Shown: positions 1 to 9,900 of the stretch, one piece after another | Layout: each line of letters opens with the position of its first letter | Numbering within the stretch: position 1 is the stretch's first letter | Assembly: GCA_036397975.1 (NCBI GenBank) | Contig: DASWHW010000008.1 | Span: 1-33,980, forward strand | Length of the DNA: 33,980 nucleotides | Origin: SZUA-287 sp036397975 | GTDB taxonomy: Bacteria; Bacteroidota; Ignavibacteria; UBA10030; UBA6906 | Direction: 5' to 3' | Translations under genes and position numbers: made by a program | The notes under the pieces: model-generated | Told to the model about the DNA's origin: nothing | Seen by the model: only the letters and a program-made list of their open reading frames with translations | The model's database searches: none

Positions 1-94
1 CTTCACTGAATACGAAGAGGATAAGAAGAAGCGGCTTGGAGTCGACGCCGATCAGCCTCACCGGATCAAGTACAAGCCATTGATGCGTGATTGA
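1..94 (+). CDS. C-terminal fragment of an unidentified protein
   Basis: An open frame runs from base 2 to the TGA at 92-94 and encodes the last 30 residues of a protein that starts left of the window. The fragment is rich in charged residues (a run of E, D, K and R, then a basic tail ending PLMRD). It is too short for a family call. Its stop lies 25 bases before the ATG chosen for the next gene, so the two are probably co-transcribed. Confidence 0.5.
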   Translation, partial: FTEYEEDKKKRLGVDADQPHRIKYKPLMRD

Positions 95-119
95 CCCCTC
101 ATCGAATGCAAGTAGGTAC

Positions 120-635
120 ATGCGCTCAGGTCTGAAAAAAATCCTTTTTGTCGGTTTGATCATTGCCCTTCTTGTCGCCGCTGGTTCCGCTGCCTTCTAT
201 TATCTCATTGTCCGACCTCCACTGGACCTCGCTCGGGCGACGGAATCCAACTGGAGCCAAACATGGCTGGGCAGCACAAAAACAATTGTTCTTCGCGGCG
301 TGTACACAGCAAAAGCAGGATTCGACCTGCGCGAATCATTTTCCATCTCCATTGAAAACAATCCTCTGCGCGTGACTGCGTTGATGCCGCCCGCTCAACT
401 CCTTTCCGTGGAGTTGAAAGACTATCATGTCGTGCGAGACGAGAGCGGCTGGTGGAACAAAGTCTCTGTCGCCGACAGAGAAAATGCAGTCCGTCAAATG
501 CAGCGGGAAGCCCGTCAACAAGCGGAAACGTCGGGAATGATCGAAGAGTCTCAACGGACTGTTGAAGAGAGAATCCGCGAGATCGTGGAGAAGCATGGGA
601 CTTCGGTGGAGATCAAAACGCTGCAATCCCGCTAA
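120..635 (+). CDS. membrane-anchored DUF4230-like protein
   Basis: A 171-residue protein with an N-terminal membrane anchor: a short basic start (MRSGLKK) is followed by about 22 hydrophobic residues (roughly 8-30), then a soluble domain. The soluble part has the pattern I associate with DUF4230: a KAGFDL segment, alternating beta strands, an LMPPAQLLSVEL motif, and a long C-terminal charged helix ending in a short strand. The family has no established biochemical role. The likely place is the outer face of the cytoplasmic membrane. I chose the ATG at 120, where the anchor begins directly; an in-frame GTG at 87 would add 11 residues and overlap the preceding gene by 8 bases. The family call is from pattern recognition only. 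Confidence 0.7.
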   Translation: MRSGLKKILFVGLIIALLVAAGSAAFYYLIVRPPLDLARATESNWSQTWLGSTKTIVLRGVYTAKAGFDLRESFSISIENNPLRVTALMPPAQLLSVELKDYHVVRDESGWWNKVSVADRENAVRQMQREARQQAETSGMIEESQRTVEERIREIVEKHGTSVEIKTLQSR

Positions 636-659
636 GTTGCCCACAAATTAGAAGCGATC

Positions 660-1772
660 ATGAAGAGAAAAGTGAAGATCAGCCGCATTGCAATTTCTAC
701 TGGCGGCGGCGATGCACCAGGATTGAATGCCGTCATCCGTGCAGTGACAATCTCCGGACTGAATCGAGGATGGGAAGTGCTCGGCATCCGGGACGGGTTC
801 AACGGACTTTTAGACCCGGCATCATTTTCCGAAGGCGGCGTCATTCCGCTCACCAAGAAGAGCGTCCGGGGTATTACCCACCTGGGAGGGACAATCCTAG
901 GGACTACGAATAAGGGAAACCCCCTTCGGTTCCCATTCGTTGGCGAGGATGGTGTGGTTCATGAGAAGGATCGGAGTGATGAACTCGTTGACTTACTGAA
1001 TAAACAAAAGATTGATGCGCTGGTAACAATTGGGGGAGATGGATCCCTCTCCATTGGTAAAGTGCTTGCACGTAAAGGCGTCCGGGTCGTTGGGGTACCG
1101 AAGACTATCGACAACGACCTCGACAAGACGGTTATCACTTTTGGTTTTGATACTGCTGTTTCATTTGCGACCGCTTGTCTCGATAGGCTGCACTCAACAG
1201 CAGAATCTCATCGACGGGTGATTGTTGTGGAAGTCATGGGTCGTTATGCTGGCTGGATTGCGCTGAATAGCGGTGTCTCCGGAGGAGCAAACGCAATCTT
1301 GATCCCTGAAATTCCATTCGATCTGGCAAAGGTGAAGAAGCAAATTGAAGCACGCGACAAGGCTGGAAGCCTCTTTTCTCTGGTTGTCGTTGCCGAAGGG
1401 GCTCGTCCAAAAGGAGGTTCCATTTCTGTGGTGTCACGTGAACCTGGACGGGCAGATTTACTTGGAGGGGTTGGAGAAAAAGTAGCAAGGGAATTACAGG
1501 CGCTCACGGGAAAAGAGACACGAGTGGTTGTGCTTGGCCACCTGTTGCGGGGAGGAAGTCCTACCACATTCGACAGGCTCATTGCTCTCAGGTTTGGTTC
1601 GGCGGCAGTCCGGGCCATCGAAGAGGGGAGGTTCGGCGTTATGGTGGCGCTGGATCCACCAAAGGTAAAGTATGTGCCGCTTCACTTAGCCACGAAGCGG
1701 ATGAAGTCCGTTCCTCTCGACTCCGACGTAGTGAAGACGGCACGCGATCTCGGAATCAGCTTCGGCGACTAG
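660..1772 (+). CDS. pfkA: ATP-dependent 6-phosphofructokinase (group III type)
   Basis: This enzyme phosphorylates fructose 6-phosphate to fructose 1,6-bisphosphate, the committing step of glycolysis, in the cytoplasm. Visible PFK landmarks are GGGDAPG at residues 15-21 (phosphoryl donor loop), GGDGS at 125-129, PKTIDND at 147-153 with the catalytic Asp151, MGRYAGW near 193, and HLLRGGSP in the C-terminal half. Gly128 corresponds to the position (104 in E. coli) that is Gly in ATP enzymes and Asp in PPi enzymes. Lys148 is the lysine typical of PPi enzymes and also of the group III ATP enzymes such as those of actinomycetes. The combination favours ATP. At 370 residues it is somewhat longer than the 320-residue E. 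coli enzyme. It starts 24 bases after the DUF4230-like gene. Confidence 0.95.
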   Translation: MKRKVKISRIAISTGGGDAPGLNAVIRAVTISGLNRGWEVLGIRDGFNGLLDPASFSEGGVIPLTKKSVRGITHLGGTILGTTNKGNPLRFPFVGEDGVVHEKDRSDELVDLLNKQKIDALVTIGGDGSLSIGKVLARKGVRVVGVPKTIDNDLDKTVITFGFDTAVSFATACLDRLHSTAESHRRVIVVEVMGRYAGWIALNSGVSGGANAILIPEIPFDLAKVKKQIEARDKAGSLFSLVVVAEGARPKGGSISVVSREPGRADLLGGVGEKVARELQALTGKETRVVVLGHLLRGGSPTTFDRLIALRFGSAAVRAIEEGRFGVMVALDPPKVKYVPLHLATKRMKSVPLDSDVVKTARDLGISFGD

Positions 1773-1928
1773 CGCAATGACTCCACCACTTTCATTGGAA
1801 TATCACAATCTCTCTTTGCGATCCTTGCTCTCCATGAATCAACCGTGCGGGTTCAATGGGTTTTTCTTGGATTTATTCGTATGATGATTCCAAAATCAAC
1901 GCCCATCGTTCAATAATCTTCTCGCCGG

Positions 1929-3122
1929 ATGTCTGAATCGACAACCTTCTATACAATGCTGCAACCTGAGACCCTCACGTTGTTGCGAACGATGTTCCCC
2001 CACACGGCATTGAAGAAGAATTATCTCAATCACGCCGCAACCAGTCCCATGTCATCGCGGATCATGAACATCATGACTGCGTATTTTATTGAACGCTCCT
2101 CCGGGGTTCTGGACAATTACGTGAATGATCTGCCAAAGGTCGCAGAATGCCGGATGCTGATCCGCCGCCTTATCAACGCGGAGGGAACAGATAGGATTGC
2201 ATTTGTATCCAACACATCCGAGGCACTGAACATCGTCGCGTCCGGACTCCCATGGAAGTCCGGCGACCGCATTCTTCTCAACAATATTGAATTCCCGGCG
2301 AATGTCTACCCGTATCTCCATCTGAAAAGACATGGGGTAGAAATCGATATGATCGAGGGTGTGGGCGGTACGATCACGCCTGACCGGATTGAAACAGCCC
2401 TCACTCCAAAAACACGTCTTGTCGCGCTAAGCGCAGTTCAATACCTTTCAGGATTTCGGGCGGATCTGCAGGCCATCGGCAGCCTGCTCAGGTCGAAGGG
2501 GATTCTTTTCGTCGTTGACGCTATCCAGGCGATCGGTGCCGTGCGGATCGATGTGCAGCAGATGAAGATCGACGCCCTCGCTTCTGGGGGACACAAATGG
2601 CAGATGTCACCGCAAGGAACGGGATACCTCTACCTCACCCATGCGCTTCAGGAGCAAATCAAGCAGCAATACCTCGGGTGGCTCTCCGTGGAAGATCCGT
2701 GGCATTTCGACGAGTTGAATCAGCCCCCCGCCTCGAGCGCGCGTCGTTATGAAGGCGGCACTCTCAACGTCCCGGGAATTTGGGCAATGCACACCGCATT
2801 GACCACACTTCTGGATTTCGGGATGGAACAGGTGGAGCAACAAGTCCTTGGGCTAACCCGTGCTCTTATCGACGGATTTCAGAACGTCGACGGAGTAACG
2901 ATCTATAGTCCACTGCAAGATGAACAACGCGCTGGAATTGTCACGATCAATATCGACAACGTGGACGCTAAAAATGTGTTTGCCATGCTCTCTGCCCAAA
3001 ACATCAGTACTGGATTGCGACGGGGAAAGATCCGCTACTCACCGCATTTTTACATGACACTGGAGGAAATGGAGGGAGCTGTCGACGCAACAAGGCAATG
3101 TATCGACCGCTCAGCAAGATAA
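1929..3122 (+). CDS. class V aminotransferase-fold PLP enzyme, not a desulfurase
   Basis: A 397-residue fold-type I PLP enzyme of the class V family (cysteine desulfurase, isopenicillin epimerase and relatives). The N-terminal LNHAATSP segment, the VVDAIQ motif (Asp197, Gln200, contacts to the PLP ring) and SGGHKW with the Schiff-base Lys223 are all present. In the region where SufS/CsdA-type desulfurases carry the catalytic Cys (an R-x-G-x-x-C-like loop), this protein reads RRGKIRYSPHFY and has no Cys. It is therefore unlikely to mobilise sulfur; the true substrate cannot be told from the sequence. A 156-base gap separates it from pfkA, and I saw no clear terminator there. The receiver-domain gene follows 37 bases later. 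Confidence 0.88.
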   Translation: MSESTTFYTMLQPETLTLLRTMFPHTALKKNYLNHAATSPMSSRIMNIMTAYFIERSSGVLDNYVNDLPKVAECRMLIRRLINAEGTDRIAFVSNTSEALNIVASGLPWKSGDRILLNNIEFPANVYPYLHLKRHGVEIDMIEGVGGTITPDRIETALTPKTRLVALSAVQYLSGFRADLQAIGSLLRSKGILFVVDAIQAIGAVRIDVQQMKIDALASGGHKWQMSPQGTGYLYLTHALQEQIKQQYLGWLSVEDPWHFDELNQPPASSARRYEGGTLNVPGIWAMHTALTTLLDFGMEQVEQQVLGLTRALIDGFQNVDGVTIYSPLQDEQRAGIVTINIDNVDAKNVFAMLSAQNISTGLRRGKIRYSPHFYMTLEEMEGAVDATRQCIDRSAR

Positions 3123-3148
3123 TTTCATCCAGAGGGACACCATCACCT

Positions 3149-3154
3149 GAGAGG
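3149..3154 (+). promoter_or_regulatory. Shine-Dalgarno site of the receiver gene
   Basis: GAGAGG lies five bases before the ATG at 3160. It supports that ATG over the adjacent upstream TTG. Confidence 0.6.
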
Positions 3155-3159
3155 TTTTG

Positions 3160-3519
3160 ATGAAATCGGGTTCCCGCATTCTGGTCGTTGACGATGACGA
3201 CGTTAATCGTGATCTCCTGTGCGACGTGCTGGAGTCGCATGGTTTTGATGTCCGCGAGGCTGAGAATGGGGAAGAGGCCGTTGCCGCACGCAAAGAATAC
3301 AAGCCGCACCTCGCTATCGTTGATCTTGACATGCCGCAGATGAATGGGATCGAATTCACGCAGCATGTGAAGAAAGAAACACCGCAATTCCCCATCATCA
3401 TGGTTACCGGGTACGCTAAATTCTATTCCCCCGAGGACATTCTGGCATCCGGCGTGGACGCATTCCTTCAAAAACCTCTCGACATCAACAAGCTTCTTGA
3501 GTTAGTTGGACAGCTATAA
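3160..3519 (+). CDS. stand-alone response regulator receiver domain
   Basis: A single CheY-like receiver of 119 residues with no output domain. Acidic cluster Asp11-Asp14, phosphoacceptor Asp55 in the DLDMP motif, Thr83 and Lys105 (QKP) are all in place, so it should accept a phosphoryl group from a histidine kinase. No kinase gene is in the window. The frame also opens with a TTG three bases earlier; I chose the ATG at 3160 because GAGAGG at 3149-3154 is well placed for it. It is followed, 19 bases after its stop, by the convergent udk gene. Its target is unknown; it may act through protein-protein contact, as CheY and Spo0F do. Confidence 0.93.
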   Translation: MKSGSRILVVDDDDVNRDLLCDVLESHGFDVREAENGEEAVAARKEYKPHLAIVDLDMPQMNGIEFTQHVKKETPQFPIIMVTGYAKFYSPEDILASGVDAFLQKPLDINKLLELVGQL

Positions 3520-3538
3520 CGTCTGCACGCGAAGCCTT

Positions 3539-4156
3539 CTACTGCTGCACCATCTGGCGTATTTTTGTTGCAACCATGTCGATGGCGACCGTATTCTCCG
3601 CGCCGCGCGGAATGATAACGTCCGCCCAATGCTTGCTTGGTTCCACGAATTCCAGGTGCATCGGCTTCACAGTCGTGATGTACTGATCCATCACTGAATC
3701 GATTGAGCGGCCACGTTCCATTGTATCACGTTTTAGCCGACGAAGGAGACGTTCATCCGCGTCTGCATCGATGAATATTTTGATGGTTATCAGGTCTCGT
3801 AGTTCCTTGTCCACGAAGATTAATATTCCTTCCACAATAATAATATCACGAGGCTCGATCAGCTTTGTTGATGGGAGACGGCGGTGCGTTGTGAAATTGT
3901 AAAGAGGCTGCTGAACGGGTTTCCCGGATTTGAGCGCCTTAAGATGTTCAATAAGCAGTGATGTCTCCAGAGACGCGGGATGGTCAAAATTCACCGCTGC
4001 CGGCCCCACATCGCCATAGCTTGATAAGTCACGATAGTACGAATCATGCTGAATGACGAGGACGCGCGACTTCTCCAGAGCATCCACGATCCTGTTTGTC
4101 ACAGTGGTTTTCCCGGAGCCAGTTCCACCGGCAATACCGATAATTAATGGGTTCAT
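3539..4156 (-). CDS. udk: uridine kinase
   Basis: Uridine (cytidine) kinase makes UMP or CMP from the nucleoside using ATP or GTP, in pyrimidine salvage. The 205-residue protein starts at an ATG (4156) immediately before MNPLIIGIAGGTGSGKTT, which carries the P-loop (residues 10-17). Further family landmarks are HDSYY, the DHPASLE motif, a VEGILIF strand and a C-terminal R-rich lid (DERLLRRLKRD). The length is close to the 213 residues of the E. coli enzyme. The open frame extends 52 codons upstream into addB, but that extension has no family similarity. It lies 31 bases after addB and is probably in the same transcript. Confidence 0.95.
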   Translation of the reverse strand: MNPLIIGIAGGTGSGKTTVTNRIVDALEKSRVLVIQHDSYYRDLSSYGDVGPAAVNFDHPASLETSLLIEHLKALKSGKPVQQPLYNFTTHRRLPSTKLIEPRDIIIVEGILIFVDKELRDLITIKIFIDADADERLLRRLKRDTMERGRSIDSVMDQYITTVKPMHLEFVEPSKHWADVIIPRGAENTVAIDMVATKIRQMVQQ

Positions 4157-4187
4157 AGTTTTCCAGCGTTGCGTGTTCTTGGTTCGG

Positions 4188-6992
4188 TTAATTCCATCGC
4201 GGCTCCTCCACCCATCGCGTTCCGCACAATGTCGTGAAAGGACAACGGGGGCAGCTTTTTTCAAGATTGACGGGAGGAGCGAAGGGGGTTCCTTTGTCTT
4301 GCACCTCGTCAATCAATCGTCCAACGAGTTCATCAAGCATGGCAAGCGATTCCCGGGGATCAGTTTTGGCAGCGAACAATGGAAGCTCAATGGACGGGCC
4401 GAGGTTGTTGTTTCCGAGAGACAGATATGCTGGTTGAATGTTCTCCACCGGGATTTGCTTTTCCCGACTATATAAAATCGAGTAAAGGGGTAACTGAAGT
4501 GATCCGATTGCGTCCGGCCAGGATGCGCGAAGGTCAATGTTCAATTTCTTCCATCGAACCCCCACATTCGAGGAGACCCCTCCTGTTTTGTAATCAAGAA
4601 TGTATACAATCCCGTTTCGCTCCTCAACTCTGTCAAGGAATGCCTTGAAGGGAACCGCATGGTGGACAATCAGGATTCTCTCCTCCACGCTCAGAACACA
4701 AACCTGTTCATTCGCAAGAAGAGGAATCTGGTATTGCTGAATAAAATCGATGACATGCTTTCTCACCTGGTCGCGAAGAAGGAACCTGCCGCTTACGTCC
4801 TCGCTTCCAAATTCCTCTTCAAAGCGACGGTCGATCAAAGTTGCTAACTGCTCCTGATCAAAATCATCGTTTCGTAATAGGCGACCAATAGACGGAGAGA
4901 TAACTTCCTTGAGTATGTGATGAACAAACTGTCCGATGTCTGCACGGTCTATCTCTCCCTCGGCATCCGCTCTTTTTTGCATCTCAAGGACGTACGTGTA
5001 ATAGAATCGAAGGCCGCAATTCAAGTACGTATCCAGTGATGTTGCGCTGAACGTAAAGCCCTTCAGATATTCGACGATATCGTCATCCTTCGGAATGGGC
5101 GATGGCCGTGGATTGGTCAACCGAATCGCATATTCCAATTGGTTCACCTCCTCACTCAGGTCCTTTCTGCGCTTCTGTTTCTCCCAGATCAACTGCTCCA
5201 GAAACCGACTTCTCGGTTTATTTCCTTTCTCGATGTAGAAACAGTGGACTTCTTTCGACGCTGCGATCAACGATTCCCAGTGGTGTTTCGTAATCGTGTT
5301 GCGATCCTTCTGGGTTGGAAGAGCCAGAGCTTCCCGGATCTTGTGCGTCAGAAGAAGATCAGGTGTCGCTTCACCCGGGAGGACGTCGTCGTTCGCATCA
5401 AGAACAATCACCCGATCGAATTGCAGATTTCTTGTCTCGAGCATTCCAAGTACTTGCAGCCCTTGCAGCGGGGTTCCCGAGAACGCAACAGAGGTTTGCG
5501 TGAGGCACTGTCGGATCAGAGACAAATAATCATCTGTTTGCTGAAGCCTCTCCCGGCTAAGAGTTGACTCACTAAGATCCTGAAGACGACCGATAATGGT
5601 TGTAAAGAACGGATCAAACAGCCAATGGTTTCGTGCGGTACTCTGCTCGGCTACAAATTCCAGAACTTCAATATGCTTTCGTGCGCAATCTCCAATGTCG
5701 GAAAACATTGTCAGTTTTCTCAGCAACTCGAAGTGAATCGTTGAAAGATGGTTCTGTACGTCCTCCGGCGATACCGGCGCGCCAAGGCGGGACAGGTGCC
5801 GCGCGATGTTCGTGTGCAGGGCAATATCTTTTTCAAGGCTTTCGAGTGTGAAGAAACGTTTTGCTTTTGTCCCGAGGAACGATTGCTCAAGACTGTGAAA
5901 GAGAACACGACCAAGTTCCGCGCTCCCTTGAAACCTTATGTTCTTAGTATATGGATGGAGGATGAAACCGATATATTCCGGAGCGAAGAAACGCTCCTCA
6001 TACCGACTTCTCAGGACTCCCATGAGGCTGGTGAGGAAGCCGTAGACCGGTGTGCGGGTGATGGGGTATCCTAAAGAAACGTTAAACGTGTTGCTTGGCA
6101 ACACATTGAGTGCAAACTGGTAGACAGGAAAGAGAATGTCGGAAGATGGAAGAACCACGACGGTCTTTTCATCGATCTCGTTACCGTTCATTTGAAGAGT
6201 TTGTAAAATGCTGCTCAAACCGAATACCTGTCCATGAGCATCCGGGCTCTTGTATAGGTGTACAACAGGACGGGAGGGTTTAGCGCCTGCAGGTCGGACC
6301 TCCTGATCCAAACGTTGTAGCGTTCGCTCCGTTCCCTCACTCTCCTGCATTACCAAAACACTTTTCTTGAGTTCATGTGTTCGCTCAATGAGCATTTCCT
6401 CAGCCTTCGTCAATCCGGCAAGTCCGACCAAAATAATCCCACGGTGCTGGAGATCGTCAAGACGAGGTATGGCCGACAAGGCATGAAGATACCGGGAAGC
6501 CCTTGTCGTTTTTCCTTCTCCTTCCACCATTCCGTAGAAAGTATCGTAGAGGGTCGCAAGAGGGGATGACGGTGGAAGGAGTGATTGGATTTTGTCCAAG
6601 GAGAGTCCGGATAGTTTCAGTTCCTCGAGTTCTCCGAATATTTGGATACCAATCGGGAGAAATTTGTCCAGCGATGTGAAATAGGCTCCCATCAATCCGT
6701 TCGTACTTCTCTGGCTGAAGAGAAGTCCGGCTGCATCCATATCCCCGATGAGAGTGTTCCCGTAACCCCCAATCTTGCAGAGATAGTCAACATACCCATC
6801 GAAGGAAAATATTACGGGAGGCAGAAACGCCGAGCCTTTCCTCAACGCGAGAACCCGACGAAGAAAGTGTGCCGGTCTCTTTCCTGCAAAAACAATAAGG
6901 TACCCGGAATAGTCAGTCTCCCCGACAGGCAACAGATCTGCAACAGCTTCAATGAGATTTCGTCCCGGATCAACGCGGCAGACTCTGCTCAT
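4188..6992 (-). CDS. addB: AddB-like subunit of the AddAB helicase-nuclease
   Basis: The second subunit of the AddAB complex, which processes double-strand breaks for RecA loading. The C-terminal third (from about residue 648) is a PD-(D/E)XK nuclease: FSATSLD-x-Y at its start, H691/H692, Asp787 in FLDRVEE, Asp800 and Lys802 in LDYKTG, and a QLPLY motif near 833. Four cysteines (Cys659, Cys914, Cys917, Cys923; spacing C...C-x2-C-x5-C) match the [4Fe-4S] staple known from AddB. The N-terminal helicase-like part has no P-loop: where Bacillus AddB has one, this protein reads VFAGKRPAHF, so it is expected to be ATPase-inactive. At 934 residues it is shorter than Bacillus AddB (about 1166). Its start overlaps the addA stop by 4 bases (ATGA), indicating translational coupling. 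Confidence 0.88.
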   Translation of the reverse strand: MSRVCRVDPGRNLIEAVADLLPVGETDYSGYLIVFAGKRPAHFLRRVLALRKGSAFLPPVIFSFDGYVDYLCKIGGYGNTLIGDMDAAGLLFSQRSTNGLMGAYFTSLDKFLPIGIQIFGELEELKLSGLSLDKIQSLLPPSSPLATLYDTFYGMVEGEGKTTRASRYLHALSAIPRLDDLQHRGIILVGLAGLTKAEEMLIERTHELKKSVLVMQESEGTERTLQRLDQEVRPAGAKPSRPVVHLYKSPDAHGQVFGLSSILQTLQMNGNEIDEKTVVVLPSSDILFPVYQFALNVLPSNTFNVSLGYPITRTPVYGFLTSLMGVLRSRYEERFFAPEYIGFILHPYTKNIRFQGSAELGRVLFHSLEQSFLGTKAKRFFTLESLEKDIALHTNIARHLSRLGAPVSPEDVQNHLSTIHFELLRKLTMFSDIGDCARKHIEVLEFVAEQSTARNHWLFDPFFTTIIGRLQDLSESTLSRERLQQTDDYLSLIRQCLTQTSVAFSGTPLQGLQVLGMLETRNLQFDRVIVLDANDDVLPGEATPDLLLTHKIREALALPTQKDRNTITKHHWESLIAASKEVHCFYIEKGNKPRSRFLEQLIWEKQKRRKDLSEEVNQLEYAIRLTNPRPSPIPKDDDIVEYLKGFTFSATSLDTYLNCGLRFYYTYVLEMQKRADAEGEIDRADIGQFVHHILKEVISPSIGRLLRNDDFDQEQLATLIDRRFEEEFGSEDVSGRFLLRDQVRKHVIDFIQQYQIPLLANEQVCVLSVEERILIVHHAVPFKAFLDRVEERNGIVYILDYKTGGVSSNVGVRWKKLNIDLRASWPDAIGSLQLPLYSILYSREKQIPVENIQPAYLSLGNNNLGPSIELPLFAAKTDPRESLAMLDELVGRLIDEVQDKGTPFAPPVNLEKSCPRCPFTTLCGTRWVEEPRWN

Positions 6993-9900
6993 ACCACCCT
7001 CCGAATTTCACATCTATCAACGTATGCTAGATATGCTTCTACTTGCTTCTCGGGCAAGCATTCCCCAACAAGCCGTGCGTAGGTTTGTAATTGCATCCGG
7101 TATGACTCTTCATGCTCTGTCTTCCCCGTCTTAAAGTCTACGACAACAACCTTCTCAGGATCAACAACGACCCTATCCATCCTGAACAGATGTCCTTGTG
7201 CACTGACAAATTCTTTTTCATTCCAAATTACTCTCCCGGGTCCAGGGGCAAAGAGGAACCGCGTAGAGCGTTCCGCGAGGAGTCCGGCAACAGCGTTTCG
7301 GGCTTCCTCCAGAACGTTCACCGGCCATTTGTCCGCCAATGTCTCCATTGCCTTGCGCAGATCCACATCGGCATCCGTGCCGATTGTTTCCACACATGCA
7401 AGAAGCGCATGGACAGCCTCTCCCCTGCGTCGTTCTTCACTGTGCAGACCTTCCGAGGCGGCAACATCCGTTGAAGCTTGTTTGGTGCTGTGATTCAATG
7501 GAAACGACTGATGCGCTGATGAGACGGGAGTGATATGTGCGGGAATTCCCAAAACAGTCCCGGACGCAGGGAAATATTTTGTCGGTACTTTCGGTTCTCC
7601 ATCATGCACAGCCACGATATGCAATTCCTTTTCCCCTCGCGTTAGTGCGACATACAATTTGTTGAGCGCATCAACCTCCGCTTTCAGGCGCTCCTCTGCA
7701 TAGACCGCTTCGATGTCTGCATGTTTTTTGCGTAACTCGGCGGTGACGCGCAGGAGTGTCGGATGACCGTCGCGCTCATGCATGACCATATTCCGCACCG
7801 GGATATTTCCATCATACAGCAGCACGATCGTTACCGGGAATCCAAGACCTTTCGCCTTGTGTACAGTCATCAGCGTCACGGCATCGATTTCCTCCGGGAT
7901 GTCGATGTTCCATCTGCCGGAATCCGCATCCTCCTCTGCAAAGGAAAGAAACTGCTTCAGAGTATTACTTCCCTCGCCTTCGAATGACCGCACAACGTCC
8001 GCAAACTTTGCAAACGATGCTTCTTCTTCATGAATCAGTGCAAATACTCTAAATGTCTTGAGGACTTCGCACACAAGGTCGTACGTCGGAAGATAACCGA
8101 CAACTGTCAATAAACGACGAAATGCTGTTTCCCAAAGTGAGGGATAGGATTCTTGAAAGTTCTTGTATAGTGGCGAGTCGCTGTGTCGCGAGGAGTGAAA
8201 CACGAATTTCCGTAATTCCTCCTGCGAGACCTTCGACGCACAGAAGCCTCGAAATATCTCACCGAGAAGAAACGTTGAGAGGGAATGATCATCGATGGGA
8301 GAATCAAGAAAGTGCAGGAGCGCGAGAATTTCGCCAACCACCTTCCTTTTTCGGACGTCAAGGGAACTATGCGAAAGAAACGGGATTCCCCTTTCGTTCA
8401 ACCATGCGCTAACACGAACGACGTTCTCGTTCTCTGGTGTGATGATGGCAATATCCCGATATGCGTACCTCCGCTCGCGGATTTGATCAAGTATTTTTTC
8501 CAGAACAATGCGCTCGGGGTCTTCCTCAGGCTCTTCGCGTGTGACGAGCTGCACCATCACGTAGCCATCCTCCTCCTTTCCGGTCGGTGGGTCTTGAACG
8601 AAATCGGATAACCCAGAGGCAGAGAGGATCTCATGGTCAACGTGTTGGGCAATTCTTTCGTGGAATAGCTCGCGAACGAACGCAAGAATCACTCCGCCAC
8701 TGCGATAGTTTGTCGTGAGCGACGGGGTTTCATAGGACTGGGCGGACGGAAAGTACTTCGTTGTCTCCAATGTTCTCATTACTCGCCAATCCGCTCCCCG
8801 GAAACCGAAGATCGATTGCTTCGTATCCCCCACAACAAACAACGTCCCTCCTTCAGCAAGGGAATTCTCGATCAGTGGCTCCAGATTCCTCCACTGTATG
8901 GGCGACGTATCCTGAAACTCATCTATCAAGTAGTGATAGATCGTTTCGCCGAGCCGAAAATAAATCTCCGGCACCTGCTCACGAACGATTCGACTCAGAA
9001 GAAGCTTGTTCACGTCCTCGATAAAGATTGCGCCTTCCTCCCTTTTCACTCCATCCAAAGTGCGGGAGATTAGTTCTGTCGCCCGGAGGTACGGCAGATA
9101 AAATTGATGGGCGTGCAGCAGCGCAAATTCCGATACGAGTGTGTTGATCTGTTCACAGAGGTTTGCGATCGTCTTTCTTGTAGAAGGCAAATCGCCGCTA
9201 TCTTTCTGGTTTTTTAGAAGAACCGACGACAGGGCCGCACGCCCCACAAGCCCCAGAATATCTCCTTTCATTCCCAGTGCAGATATGCTGTCGAAGTTTT
9301 TCGTTGTCTGCCAAGAGCCCTCATTGATAATGTCGTCGATTCTCTTGAACAACAGGGTTATCTTCTCCCTTATTTCGTGCTGACGACCGGACGCATCTTG
9401 TATCACCGGTTCGCTCATTTCGGAAGCCAGATCGCGAATCAGTCTCTTCATTTCTCTTGCCAGGTGACTATATGGATCCCAGACAAACGATTGATTGGAT
9501 CGTCGATTTTCTGAGATGAGTTCGACGAGATCCTGAATCGACTCTTTCCCCTTCTCACTTCGCGTCTGAATGCGGAAGTACTGATCGAATGCCTTTTCCA
9601 CAAGGCGATAGTCGCCGAGAAGTATTTCCACATCCGGACTAAACCCGTAAGTCATCGCGGACGATCGGAGGATCCCCACAAGGAAGCTGTCAATCGTTCG
9701 TATTTGAAGATCTCCGAAGTTCTGGAGAATGGTTTCCAGAAGGGCGTTTGCCCGTGAGGAAAGTTCAGCAGTATCACCGTCGAGCAGATTACGCATGGTC
9801 CTGAGAGATTCGGGTTCTTCCAAAACAATTTTCTTTAGTTCTCCGAGGACGCGCTGTCGCATCTCGCGCGTCGCATTGTTGGTGAAGGTCACCGCAAGGA

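Noticed and set aside
1837..1868. Possible hairpin plus T-run after pfkA
   Set aside because: Only a 4-base AACC/GGTT stem can be drawn, with mismatches outside it, and the T-run is offset; too weak to call a terminator.
4157..4312. N-terminal extension of uridine kinase by 52 codons
   Set aside because: The extension overlaps addB and has no kinase similarity; the family N terminus begins at the ATG at 4156.
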